Source: Botryotinia globosa
Taxonomy: Eukaryota > Ascomycota > Leotiomycetes > Helotiales > Sclerotiniaceae
NCBI GenBank assembly: GCA_014898425.1
Contig: RCSZ01000009.1
Location: 992,001-1,056,000, forward strand
Direction: 5' to 3'
DNA: 64,000 bases
In this document: piece by piece, positions 23,514-35,052 of the stretch
Numbering within the stretch: position 1 is the first letter of the stretch
Layout: each line of letters starts with the position of its first letter
Notes under the pieces: model-generated
Told to the model about the DNA's origin: nothing
Databases searched by the model: none
The model's input: the letters and a program-made list of their open reading frames with translations, nothing else
Program-made: the position numbers and the translations under genes

Positions 23514-26500
23514 ATGCAAACACCCAGTGATGGATCGAGCGCCGACCAGCCACGGACGTCGGAGCAAGTAAGGTTATGCATTTCATGCAGGATGCGGAAG
23601 AAGAAATGCGATAGATTACTTCCACAATGTTCAGGATGCTTGATGTAAGACAATACATCTGTTTTCCGATTGTTCTTTTTTGCGGTTAACAGTATTATTT
23701 CAGGAGAGATCTAATATGCGAATATTCTACGTCGGAGCAGACCCGCGATTATGTAAGAGTTCTGACCTCTACTCATGGCACCCCCCTCATTTTTCAACCA
23801 CTTTATGTTAAATTTAACAATTATTCAATAATATAATATTTATGATTAAGAATGATATATTAATGAACAGTAATTAATCCTTTAGTTTGAATTATATTCT
23901 TTAATTTGTATATCAATCTTTTTATATATATTCGAAAATCCATCGAATTTATTCTTTTTCAGAGTATTTTTAATTTGTATTTTTATTTATAAATAAAATT
24001 ATGTATAAATGGTAGTTTTTTCAATTACTTTTTTATTTATCGGTATACCTTTTTAATTAAATTAAGGTTTGGCGAAGAGGGAGGTTAATTAAAGTTTTAT
24101 ATATTATATTTTAATCGACTTAATTTTATATGATTAAGTAAACTTTTAACTTATTTTTTATAAAAATATAGGAGGGCTTTAATTCATTGAATATCGGGAA
24201 AACGATGGGTTTAAATATTTAATTACAATATACTAAACTAATAATACTTTTAAGTTTTGGTTTTTAAAAGAAAATTTTAATAAAGATTTATAATTCTAGT
24301 TGATTACACTTTATATTATTATTAATAATTTTTCTAATCGATATATTCATTTAATAATAATAAAATTATATTAACCTTTTTAATAATGTAAATCCTTCTA
24401 CTCTTTTCTATTTCCAAAAAAATTTCGTTTAATTATATAATCTTTTTTCAATTACTTTTTCTTAAATTAACAATAGTAATAAGTTATTATTAATTTTTTA
24501 TTATCAATAAAAATATACAAAATCTAATTGTGACTTTTTTACTTATAGTTTTAAAATAAAAAATTTAGAATATGTGTAGTGATATGTTCACATACAATAT
24601 TTTTAATTATTTTAATGTAATTTTTAATAAATTGTATATATTAATTTTTTTATTTCTAATATATTTCTAATTTGTTTGAAAATTAAATTTCTTTTGTTCC
24701 AATCTTTTTCTAAAATCTTTATAATTTGTTGAATCTTTTTAATAGAAAATATAAAAAATCAATATACTTTTTTTTATATATAATCCTATGAGATTTAGAT
24801 TTAATAATACTTTATATTGTACTTTGAGATATACCTAAACTTTTCTTAATTTAACTTTAGAATTTTTTATTATTATATACTCGAAATATTATAATTCGAT
24901 GAGAAGTATTTCAATTTTAATGAAATTTATGGGAATCATTTTTGTTATTGAATTAAATTGATATTTTGAAATTGTATTGAAGAAATAATTATTTGTGAAT
25001 TTTTAATTAAATATTTATAATAAAGTGTTGAAAATAAGGTAGCTGGGAAAAGCTTACTTAAATATGTGACGAGAAGCTTTCAGAACTTTTATATACATTT
25101 ACCTTAACTTCTACGCAACCATGGCATAATATTCAGATACCACTAACTATGATCATTCTGATACTCAATCGATCAATTTCTCAGCAATGTTGTTTCTGGA
25201 TCCATACATCTTACAGCAAGGACAAATTGACATACCCCAGCCGGGTATTTGTATCCCAGCACATATTTTTCATCTGCTAGGAGACATCACTCCTATCCAC
25301 CTATGTACTACCGATTTCTTCTCCTAGGATCACACATGGATGTCATTTATCCAAAAGCCCCGTTTCTACAGCTATCGTCTACCGTCTCAAACGACCATTC
25401 CTAACCGTCCAGAAACCATTCTCCTTCTCCTCTCCATAAAACTAATAACTACATTACCTCCCGCAAATCCACGGAATCCTCAAACTTCATTATATCAAGC
25501 CGTAAAACATTATTGCCTTGAATTAGAAACCTCCAGTGTTCCTTCTCTTCCTATTCTCCAAGCAGAAATCCTGATCGCATTGTATGAGATGGGTCATGGT
25601 ATTTATCCTGCTGCGTATCTTTCTATTGGGCCATGTGCGTGGTATGCATATGCTCTTGGGATAAATTGTAATAAGCGTCTGAATGTAAGGAGAGTTCTTA
25701 CAATGTTGGAGGGGAGGAGAGGTTAGTTTCATTTGCTCATTCATCATGCTTTGCATTTTACAACGTTCAACTTTGCTTGGGCATCTCATCTTATTCAAAC
25801 CCTAGATCTACCTATTACATCCACATTCATCTCTTCGTGTTTCTTCATATGATGTTTTTGGTAGATCATTAATGAAATTCCGATGCTTCAGAAGAAGAGT
25901 TTGGTGGGTTTTTGTTATTCTGGATCGGTTAGTGATCCCCTCTCCCATGATTTTGTTTTCAGATCCGCAAAGCCAGTCCTATCCTTCGAACCTTTTTATA
26001 ATCAGGACTAACCATCATTACAGTTTTGTTAGCATAGGATCACCAGGGAGACCCTTCGCAACCTCAGACCCCAACCTAGATGATACATTACCATGCGATG
26101 ACGAAGCATGAAACAAAAGTGTAAGTGATCTATTCTCAGACGCAATCACCAAATATCTTAAGCTACTTCTGACCCTTCTACCAGATCATCAATTCCTCCG
26201 GTTACTCTACCGTATCCTCTCCAACCACAAGCCACATGAGTAAATTCGCTCTGCTGTGTCAAGCTGCTAGATTATTGGGTCAAGTGCTCAACCACGTTAC
26301 TGGCGACTCATCTCATGGTGATGAGTTATGGATGCAATTAGATTGGACGGTAACATCTATTCTTGAAGCTTCGGTGAATGTGGAAAATGCTGACTGCGAT
26401 CGCATTGCGTTTATATACAGGTATGATTTTCATATCTCTTTCCCATTCTTTCGCACTGTTCCAGCCGTACTTCCCCAGCTAACTCTCCACTCAGCACCCT

Positions 26501-26936
26501 TTTAGCCCTACACACATCATCTCTCTCTCCGCATCCATCAAATCCTCCATCCCCTCTATACCAGCACCGCGCTGAACGCAAAGCCCAACTCCTCCAACGC
26601 ACAACCCAACGAATCATCGCAAACACGTCAACTCCCCGTTCTCTCCTAGGACGCGATCTCAGAAACATGTCCCTATGGGCGTTGTTTTTCGGTTACCATA
26701 TGTGTTTTGAACAAATAAGATCTAAAGATCCATCTTCCCACGATATTGTGGTTCTCGTGAGGAAGGGATTCGAGGAGGCGGATGTGAGATGGAATGTTGC
26801 TCGTATGTTTTCTCTTCCTTCTTTTCTTCCTGATGATTGCTCTGGGATTCGGGTGATGTCGTGGAATTCATGTTGACGAGTTTTAGGCGTTTATCTTCGG
26901 TTACTTGAGGCGCATGAGGTGATGGATGGGTATTGA
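23514..26936 (+). pseudogene. Zn2Cys6 fungal transcription factor, interrupted and carrying stops
   Basis: ATG at 23514 (CCGCCATGC context) opens exon 1, 23514-23644. A 59-bp intron follows, then exon 2, 23704-23752. Together they give the binuclear zinc cluster: Cys22, Cys25, Cys32, Cys39, Cys42 and Cys49, spaced C-x2-C-x6-C-x6-C-x2-C-x6-C. The linker then runs into a 1.3-kb AT-rich block. Coding similarity resumes near 25144 (LFLDPYILQQ, then HTWMSFIQK) and continues through the fungal-specific regulatory domain: QAEILIALYEMGHGIYPAAY, RRRVWWVFVILDR, SIGSPGRPFA, LCQAARLLGQVL, MSLWALFFGYH and DVRWNVA. The last exon, after an intron at 26804-26886, reads VYLRLLEAHEVMDGY. Two in-frame stops lie within conserved sequence: TAG at 25325-25327 (CAG expected) and TGA at 26109-26111 (Trp expected after DDEA). 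The exon 2 and exon 3 phases also disagree. It is a dead or dying regulator. Confidence 0.87.
23780..25050. mobile_element. AT-rich block inserted in the regulator gene
   Basis: Sequence switches abruptly to very AT-rich, stop-ridden DNA between the zinc-cluster exons and the regulatory-domain exons. Its edges carry an imperfect inverted repeat: CCTCATTTTTCAACCACTTTA on the left at about 23787 against the complement of TAAAGTGTTGAAAATAAGGT at 25021-25040. No transposase is readable and no clear target duplication was found. It may be a decayed transposon sitting in or next to the second intron. Class is unknown. Confidence 0.55.
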
Positions 26937-27351
26937 GATATATTGGGGATGCAGACAGGGAATTTGGGAATAGAGAATCTTTGGTTGTGAATCCGGCGAA
27001 TCACGAGGATAATGTTATTGCTTAAGCAGGCGATACAATCGTCTCAAATCCAAAGCCCCCCAGAATGCACATACTTGATAGCTCCCATTTTTGGTAGTAG
27101 TGGAAATAGTGAATTAGATGGCGTGGGCATGTGCTATAACATGCATTTAACAGTGCCTTCATTTGTACTTGAAATTCAACCATATCCATTCGTTGAACGT
27201 ATTTCCGATGGTCATAGAATTACACTTTGAACAGCCTCAATGCGTTCTTCTGCGAGGAGATGAGGTTTTTCCTATCCGCAATGTTCCATCCTCGATTGGA
27301 ATGTATCCCCCACTATGCTCACTATATCCATACACCACTGTACCCTATTCT
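26937..27351. other. Convergent 3' flanks
   Basis: A 415-bp interval between the regulator pseudogene (plus) and the RING-CH gene (minus). No gene, RNA or repeat is seen. Confidence 0.5.
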
Positions 27352-28934
27352 TCACGCAGCCTTTCCTTTCCCTTTCCCTCCAAATTCCTGGACCTTTTTC
27401 TTCCCAAAATTCCTCGCTTTCTTCCACTTACAATACAACACGACCACGTCTTTCAAAACAACAAATAGGCATCCCCCAACTAAACTTCTGGCCCATTTCT
27501 GTTGTAATAGCCCTGGCTTTCCTCCCCATCTCGCCTTCACCCATATAGATGGCAATGCGTATTTGAGTGCATCGCCCATTATGCTTGATATCGCAGGAAA
27601 TAGCACTGCGCCCATAAACTGGAATGACAAGGTGTGTGTACTAATATTTCGACGGACCCCCATATTGTTTTGATTGCCGTTTTCGCCTTGTCCGCCACCT
27701 TGATTCTGATTGCGATCACCCAGAGGTGCACCATCTTGGGGCACCAAATTTCCGTCTTCGTCCATTACTTCATCAATGATCTCCATTTCCAATGCTAAGA
27801 ATCCATCGCCTTCTCCTCCCCTGCGTTGTTCCGCAGCGATTTGTTCTGCGGTTTCGCCTTCTCGTGGTTTGCGCTGAACAGCCAGATCCCACTTTTTTTC
27901 CAAGTCGGAAAACATGTGGCGGTAGAGGGTATTGTATGCCAATCTCACATAGGGAACAAGTACGAATGCGCGACCCGGGGACGGAGGCCAGGAGGTGATG
28001 CTCTTGCTGTCGGGGCTAAAGAGAAAATACTTGAGCCATGTTAGCAAACGGATACTTCAATCATACTTTGCCCATTAGGTGCAACTGAGAATTTCCGACC
28101 TACAGTAACAGGTACTATACTGAAAACTGAATCTGCAATTCTTGTCCGTGATAATAGAAGGGTTGGCGCAATTAATGGTAGCCCTATTGCTGCCCTCCAA
28201 CTTGGTACGGCCTTGAACCCGCCTCCGAGAAATGGAAATAAATATTTGGTTAACACTTGTCTCATGGGTAAGTGTATGCTACCACCAAGAAGAGGACGAT
28301 CTATGAAGTCGTCGTAATGCGTCAAAATCATCTCGCGGGCTTCATCTGCGCCAAATACCAACGCCAGGCTGTTAACACCAAACAGAAGAGATCCAGAGTA
28401 AAAGCAACTGAATAATGCGCCGGCTGCCGTGGGAAGTACCATTGTCTCCGCCATACGTCGCATTTTGTCGACCGTCAAGACGAGATAATCTTTAGGCTGA
28501 TCTATTTTGAGTTGATACTTGCAGACTGGACAGACAATCTTGGGTGCCATTTCCTTGTCTGCAGATACTGCGATCCATTCCATCAAACACGATTCGTGTG
28601 CTCGCAAAGAACAAGGACACGGTGATCGCCACGGTGAAGCTTGAGGCCCGTCATCAGTATCGTCCATCTGGCATATCCAACAGGTCTGTATTTCACTCTC
28701 CGGAGAAGGTACTTTATTATCTTGTGCATCGCTGGACTGGGTAGAGTTGTTAGATTGAGGTTGATTTAAAACATGAGCTTCGTTTGAAGCTTCAACTATG
28801 GACATGGGAGTTTCGGGAGAATTGCTAGCGGTCGTTGGAACTGGCAGAGATTCATGACTCGATTGCTCATGGTGTTCTGGGTCACTTCTATCTTGCGCTT
28901 TTTGGAAGCCGGGGGTGGGATATGCTGATTCCAT
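27352..28934 (-). CDS. RING-CH (MARCH-type) membrane E3 ubiquitin ligase
   Basis: Two exons on the minus strand, 28934-28104 and 28029-27352, encode 502 residues. The 74-bp intron (28030-28103) uses a GTAGGT donor, a GCTAAC branch point and a CAAG acceptor; only this acceptor keeps the frame. Residues 1-80 are Ser/Pro/Asn-rich. A RING-CH zinc finger follows with ligands Cys85, Cys88, Cys106, Cys108, His113, Cys116, Cys135 and Cys138, in C4HC3 order and with the W-I after the histidine that typifies the family. Hydrophobic segments near 163-185 and 235-260, and another in the C-terminal third (FQFMGAVLFPAI), suggest a multi-pass membrane protein. RING-CH proteins transfer ubiquitin to membrane proteins, often in ER, Golgi or endosomes. 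The tail is Lys/Gly-rich. Substrates cannot be inferred. Confidence 0.9.
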
Positions 28935-30192
28935 TGTGGAAATTCGAGAATAGTTTACTGATCGCAGTGATTAAGGAAAGTAGGCAGACGGGTATTATCG
29001 CATTGCTGAGACAAAAAAATAACGGAGAATTCTGAGGGAATGTCAATGTAGGTGTCGGTATTGAGGAGAGAAGCTTGTGTGACAATAAGTGAAATTAGGT
29101 AGCCTTCCCGTTGTATGAAGATGGATCCATGCCGCATCCTCGGTTTGTTGATAACGCCACACATATTGACCTTTACTAGCCACATTAAATTCTCAGCCTT
29201 GTCGCTTCAGACCAATTTGAGGATCAGAAGGCCAGACCCCCTTGCTTCTCTGATATGTCTCGGAGGTTTAAAAGCCGAAGGATCTCACCCGGCATATTCT
29301 TTACGAAGTATATATACTAGCTGGCTATCTCGTGTTCAAACTTCACGTTTTCTTCACTACAATCTTACTTTCTCTTCTTTCCTTCTTCTTACATCAAATT
29401 TCAGAGCTATCAATACAACATTTGACATTTGTTGTGCCTTCTTTCTCACTTCTATGCATAACCTGGAATATGGTTCATCAAAGAAAACAGGGGGAGGCTC
29501 ACTCTAGAGTATCGCTTAGATCTTTGGTGATGATATCTCCAGATCTACTAGGTTGGTAGGCATTTCGAAATTTCACAGTGAATCTTCAATCAATGCGGAC
29601 CAGTCAAGAACTCTCTCTCGGTACGCATATGAATTTGGTATTACCGGTATCACCAATGTGAAATGAAAACAAGGCAGGCTCACAGGGGCACGTCGAATCG
29701 AGATCTTTTCAAGTGAAATGTATCGGTATACCATGATTTGTTGATGTCGAAAACGTTCCGTCGTGTTCATGTGCTACTGCAACTGATAGGCGTCGACCGG
29801 TAGCATTTTCTTCCAGTGTTATGGCGCGCATGGTACCGTCGCCAATTGTCTGGAAACAAGTCAGTAACAACCTAAATCACGGACTATCTCAAACTATATT
29901 AATAAATAGGAGATCGGTTAGAAATTTCTTGTAATTTCTCTCATTCTGGGATCTTGGCATGTGTACCACACCACCAATACGCCCCTCAAGATCTTTCCCC
30001 TTATCTACCCCAAATGTATTGTTGATAAGGTTGCAAGTCTATCGACTACCGCCTTAGTGGAGATTTTAGCTTTTACCTAGCTTTTACTTGATTCTCATTC
30101 ATTTCTTGCCCGCCCTTTCTTCGGTATTTTGTTTTCCTTCGCTCTGAGGTTTGTTGTTGCTCTCTTTGCACCTATTCTCAGTCAATCGAGCC
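28935..30192. other. Divergent promoter region
   Basis: About 1.26 kb between the RING-CH gene (minus) and the glycosyltransferase gene (plus). Open frames on the plus strand up to 130 codons have no domain and poor composition. Presumably both promoters and 5' leaders lie here. Confidence 0.5.
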
Positions 30193-31785
30193 ATGAAATC
30201 CAGGAAAACCGTCCGCTTGGCTATTCTTTTGGCAGCGTCTTCGATAATCATTCCCGCACTAATATTGTTTGCCCGCCATGGTACACTTAATGTGACATCA
30301 TATTTTGGATCACCAGCAACACTTGGGGATGGGTTTGGATACGAATTGGCCGACGAGGATTGGACAGGTGATTTAGCCAGAATCAATTCGCCATCTGATT
30401 GCAATGTCACAGAAAACTTTGAGTGGTTTGGAAGGTACAACTTATCGTACCCTTTGAAAGTTGCCCAGCGAGATATTATCGCGAAACCTAATCATGGAGA
30501 AAGACCGTCAGTCACCGTGATGAAGGCGTCCTTGTTTGATAGCCCTGAAATCTTCGAGCGCGCAGAGCTTTCTATTGATAGAGCCGTCGACCATTGTTCC
30601 CCACTCACTCTTGAAGTTCCTTACCCTCCAATTCGAAAAATCGACGCTTCGCATATGATATTTGGTCTGCAGACCACAATAAAGCGTCTTCAGGACACAA
30701 AGATACACCTAGCACGATGGCTGCCCAACAGTGGAGCTCGTTTGATCGCAATAGTCAAAGAAAGCGAAGAGATATTGGCATCCAAATCTGAAATGGCTCG
30801 ACTTCAGAAAGAGTATCGCAAAGCAGGCATGGACATCACAATAATACCACCCGTTAAGAAAGAGGACTTTTTCAATCAAAGATATTTTTCTCTGATAGAT
30901 CTGATGTACAAGGCTCGCAATAAGAAAACAAAATGGACTGTGGTTATGGACGACGACACATTCTTCCCTTCCATGCGTGGGCTACTAGATGAGCTTGCTC
31001 TTCATGACCATACGCAGCCTCAATATATCGGTGGATTATCCGAAAATTGGGCAGCGGTGAGAATGTACGGACTGATGGCATTTGGAGGGGCTGGCGTCTT
31101 TCTCTCCACACCACTGGCAAAGATCATCCATGAGAACAATGAAGAGTGTAAAAATAATATGCGATTCACTTCCGGGGATACACTTGTGATGGACTGTATA
31201 TATCAACATTCTAAAGCTCAACTTTCAACAGTAGCTGGACTTTCGCAAATCGATTTCACGGGAGATCATTCTGGATTTTATGAGAATGGAAGAAAAGTAT
31301 TATCTTTACATCATTGGAAAGCAGGATCGGCGACCAAATATCCCTATGAGATGGATAAGATGCATCTAGTCTCAGATATGTGTGACGATTGCTTCCTACA
31401 GCGTTGGCAATTTGATAGCGATATCGTCCTTACCAATGGGTTTAGCATCGCGAAATATCCCAAGGGGTCCTTAGAGCGAGGGGCAAAGAGCGATTTGAGT
31501 AACTCGACAATTACTGAGGGAATTGTCGACTTGAGGAGAACAGAAGTGACTTGGGATGACCAGAATCTCGATGTTGAACATAGTCTGTCACCAACACGGC
31601 CAGAATTGGACGAGGCACAGAAAATTAGCTGGAAATTTCTGGATAGCTATGTGGTCAATCCACATGTGATTCGACAGGTGTACTTGAAAGGGGGATCTAA
31701 AGGAGGTGGAGATGAAGTTCTGGTTTTAAATTGGAGACAAGCGAGAAAAAGCCACAGTGCAGGAGGAACTGAAATCAGACATTAA
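30193..31785 (+). CDS. GT31/Fringe-like type II membrane glycosyltransferase
   Basis: Single exon, 530 residues from ATG 30193 (GAGCCATGA). An upstream in-frame TTG adds 14 codons but is not a credible start. Residues 8-27 form a hydrophobic signal anchor after a Lys/Arg-rich cytoplasmic tip, giving type II topology typical of Golgi transferases. The metal-binding DDD motif is at 253-255 (WTVVMDDDTFF). Downstream are YIGGLSE, the Fringe-family MAFGGAGVFLS, SGDTLVMDC and TGDHSGFYE. Four cysteines cluster late (MCDDCF). These agree with the filamentous-fungal DUF604/Fringe-like branch of GT31. Donor sugar and acceptor are not predictable from sequence. No lesion is seen. Confidence 0.85.
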   Translation: MKSRKTVRLAILLAASSIIIPALILFARHGTLNVTSYFGSPATLGDGFGYELADEDWTGDLARINSPSDCNVTENFEWFGRYNLSYPLKVAQRDIIAKPNHGERPSVTVMKASLFDSPEIFERAELSIDRAVDHCSPLTLEVPYPPIRKIDASHMIFGLQTTIKRLQDTKIHLARWLPNSGARLIAIVKESEEILASKSEMARLQKEYRKAGMDITIIPPVKKEDFFNQRYFSLIDLMYKARNKKTKWTVVMDDDTFFPSMRGLLDELALHDHTQPQYIGGLSENWAAVRMYGLMAFGGAGVFLSTPLAKIIHENNEECKNNMRFTSGDTLVMDCIYQHSKAQLSTVAGLSQIDFTGDHSGFYENGRKVLSLHHWKAGSATKYPYEMDKMHLVSDMCDDCFLQRWQFDSDIVLTNGFSIAKYPKGSLERGAKSDLSNSTITEGIVDLRRTEVTWDDQNLDVEHSLSPTRPELDEAQKISWKFLDSYVVNPHVIRQVYLKGGSKGGGDEVLVLNWRQARKSHSAGGTEIRH

Positions 31786-33483
31786 TTTGATGTAGAGGTT
31801 AGGCGTCAGGGCTTCCTTTTTTTACTCCATGGTATACCCTCAACAATCGGGCATATAATAGGCGTCGATAGGCGTTTGGGGTGACAGGTTTAATTGCGAC
31901 TGGAATTCTGCAAGGAAAAATGTGTATCATGCGAACAACGATTTAGGATATCATGATGTATATGTAGATATTACTTCACCAACATGGACATACACACATC
32001 AAGGAGTTTAGGATATCTTTGGATACCTAGAAATCGGGGATCGAAAATCAGAAGATAATTCAAATTTCACATCTGTAGCTTTTCATCAAAACACAAGTAA
32101 ATCGAAATATAATAATATTATTACTCACTGCATTTGAATTTCTCATCCGAGAAAGAATCTCCAAGTCCTTTAGACACTCTTCAACATGGGATGTAACCAG
32201 CCAATCCCTAAAATAGCCATTCCCCACGCACAGCAACCTTGAAGGACCAAATAGAAAGACATTTGCGAAGTTTTGTTGCACGTCTATAAATGCCGAAGTT
32301 ATCCGCTCCTACGAGGATCGCTCATTTTGGTCGAAAAGGCCATTGTGGACATGTCATATTGGTGGTGCGTTGGCTGGAGTGATGGTTTGGGAAACAGCAG
32401 AACATCAAGAATGAATACCTACCTACCTACCTATTCTCAGACTTGGCGAACAGATAGATGCATTTCTCGTATGATGTATCTAAGGATTAGATCATATTCG
32501 AAGAAATACATTGGACAGATACCGATTCAGTAATCGAAGAGTCTTTTGCAGCTTCCTATTAGGGCCCTAGCCTCTTCTCCAGATCACGAAAGTATGAAAA
32601 TATTGGGAAAGGGGGTTCGGAGAGTACGGTCGGATTTGGCTGGGGAATTCGGATGGTTTGGATGGGTGGATGGAATGAATACAGACAGATTTTGTGTAAG
32701 GGAGGAGTGGTGGGGGTTGGTGGGGTGATGAGAATTTGAGGAGGGAAAGATGGGATGATTCGAGATAGAATGGGTTGAATGAAGGATATCTATGATACAG
32801 GAAGATTCATGATATGTGGTGGTTTTGATACGATGAATACAAAGGAACCCGATATTATAGCTATAAGCCCCTTCATCAGCTCGTCACTTTCGCCTGGGCA
32901 GGAGGGCAGTTGGATATGATTGGCCATGTTGGATTACATCGGTTACCGTAACCTTATAAATACTGTACCTCCAGCTTGCATCAACTTTTCTCCTCGGTTC
33001 CAGCCAAATGTGCGGCTGAAAGTAGTGGACTGTAAAGCTTGCTTTTATTCACATATACCGTATACGAGTGGAATCTGCTAAGTTTTTCCGTCTCCAAATG
33101 AATAGTGGACGATGGAACGAGGCGCACCAATAATCTGGAGAAGGCTTCGGGGCACAACGGGGAATTTGGCGGGGTCCTTCCTCTTGCAGGTGTACCTAGG
33201 TATTCCATTGCCCTAAATGGTACTAGATATGTGATGGTGAATGTTATGAACTTATGATCTCGTGCCCCTCTATGATCCGACAGATGGTGGCTGATTGCAA
33301 CATCTTACCTTTCTACAATTCGATTTTTCTTCCTGTTTCAGCATTTATCTTCGTTTGACCTTGCAGATATACTACCTACACAGTCGCGGACTCGCAGACT
33401 CCCAGACTCGCAGACTCGCAGCAATTCATACCGACAGCTATCCTACCCGCACACCCCTTACTTCTCGATAACCTTCGTTCATA
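31786..33483. other. Intergenic region upstream of galactokinase
   Basis: About 1.7 kb without a supported gene. A (CTAC)4 microsatellite is at about 32412-32427. Just before the galactokinase start, 33388-33421 contains about four imperfect repeats of GACTCGCA in what is probably the 5' leader. Confidence 0.5.
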
Positions 33484-35052
33484 ATGGCTGGCATTGTACC
33501 TGTCGCAAAGTCGCTCAAAGACATCTACACCGAAGATGCCTTGACTGCACAAACCAAGAGATGGGACAATCTTCTCAAGCAATTCAAGAGCAATTATGGA
33601 CACGATGCGCAGTTCGTTTCACGATCTCCAGGACGTGTCAACATCATCGGCGAGCACATTGATTACTCTTTGTACTCTGTCTTACCTATGGCCATAACTG
33701 CAGATGCCTTACTCGCAGTTTCCACCCAGATCGACGAATCCGCTTCGACTAGTACAACATTCAAGGTGCGAGTTTCGAATGTGCAGGCGGATAAGTTCCC
33801 AGCACATGAATTTGATATACCATTCGATGCAGTGGAGATCGATTCCAAGGTACATGAGTGGACAAATTATTTGAAGTCTGGACTCCGGGGTGCTTTAGAG
33901 TTATTGAGAAAGAAGCATGGAGACGGCTTCAAACCCAAGAGTATGGAAGTTTTAATGGATGGAACCGTACCTGCTGGTGGTGGATTGAGTAGTTCTGCTG
34001 CTTTCACTACAGCTTCCGCTCTTGCAGTTATGTTTGCTAATGGCGAGCAATCTGTTGACAAGACGCAACTCACAGAATTGGCAATTGTCAGTGAAAGAGC
34101 AGTCGGTGTCAACTCGGGCGGAATGGATCAATCTGCATCAGTCTTCTCCATTCGTGGCTCAGCTTTATATGTCTCTTTCAATCCAACCTTGACTGCAAAG
34201 CCCGTTCACTTCCCAAAAACAAATCCCGAGCTCACATTCGTTATTGCACAATCATTTGTTGCAGCAGATAAGCATGTCACTGGTCCAGTATGCTACAACT
34301 TGAGAGTTGTAGAATGCAGTCTTGCCGCGGCCTATCTTCACGCAGCTATCAACAAATCTAAAGATCCCCTCCCTTCTGACTCTGGACCATTGGGTGTCTC
34401 GCTCCACGGATTCCATAGCAAATATCTTGGAGATTCCACGGCACCACTCGAAGAACAACTTTCGGAGCTTATTGAACTCACAAAGAAAACATTCACAAAA
34501 GAAGAGGGATATACTAGAGAAGAAATTGCATCCGTCATTAACATGACAGTCCCTGAGTTGAACGAGCGCTTCACTTCCACATTCCCCGTCCGCGCTGAAC
34601 ATTTTAAGCTTCGCCAAAGAACCCTTCACGTCTTCACCGAAGCCCTTCGAGTTCTTAAGTTTATGAAAGTCCTCGAACATCCCGAATCCTATCTCAATGC
34701 CGATGGTGGTGACTCCACTGAAACTTTCAACCGAAAGCTTGGTGACCTAATGAACGAAACCCAAACTAGCTGTAGGGAAGACTTTGACTGTAGTTGTCCC
34801 GAACTAGACGAACTTTGTGAAATAGCAAAGAAAGCAGGCAGCTATGGAAGTAGATTGACGGGTGCCGGATGGGGCGGATGCAGTGTACATTTGGTACCTG
34901 CGAATAAGGTTGATGCGGTTAAAGAGGCTTGGGAGAAGGAGTATTACTCAAAGAAAGACTTGTCCAAGGAGCAGAGGGAAGCGGCAATCGTGGTTAGCAA
35001 GCCTGGTAGCGGAAGTGCGGTATTCGTTGTTCAAGGTGGAAATGTTGCTTAG
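33484..35052 (+). CDS. GAL1: Galactokinase
   Basis: An intronless gene of 522 residues that phosphorylates galactose at C1 with ATP, the first committed step of the Leloir pathway, in the cytosol. The galactokinase signature GRVNIIGEHIDYS spans 50-62. The GHMP-kinase ATP loop VPAGGGLSSSAA is at 162-173. GGMDQ at 212-216 holds the catalytic base Asp215. The C-terminal GHMP motif LTGAGWGGCSVHLVP lies near 457-471. The length of about 520 residues is usual for fungal Gal1. The loop lacks the serine-alanine deletion that marks the non-catalytic yeast sensor Gal3 (SSSAA is intact), so an active enzyme is expected. The other Leloir genes are not adjacent, so this gene is not in a GAL cluster within the window. 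Confidence 0.97.
   Translation: MAGIVPVAKSLKDIYTEDALTAQTKRWDNLLKQFKSNYGHDAQFVSRSPGRVNIIGEHIDYSLYSVLPMAITADALLAVSTQIDESASTSTTFKVRVSNVQADKFPAHEFDIPFDAVEIDSKVHEWTNYLKSGLRGALELLRKKHGDGFKPKSMEVLMDGTVPAGGGLSSSAAFTTASALAVMFANGEQSVDKTQLTELAIVSERAVGVNSGGMDQSASVFSIRGSALYVSFNPTLTAKPVHFPKTNPELTFVIAQSFVAADKHVTGPVCYNLRVVECSLAAAYLHAAINKSKDPLPSDSGPLGVSLHGFHSKYLGDSTAPLEEQLSELIELTKKTFTKEEGYTREEIASVINMTVPELNERFTSTFPVRAEHFKLRQRTLHVFTEALRVLKFMKVLEHPESYLNADGGDSTETFNRKLGDLMNETQTSCREDFDCSCPELDELCEIAKKAGSYGSRLTGAGWGGCSVHLVPANKVDAVKEAWEKEYYSKKDLSKEQREAAIVVSKPGSGSAVFVVQGGNVA

Noticed and set aside
30151..30192. Upstream in-frame extension of the glycosyltransferase by 14 codons
   Set aside because: It begins with TTG. 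The ATG at 30193 has a good context and places the signal anchor at the usual distance.
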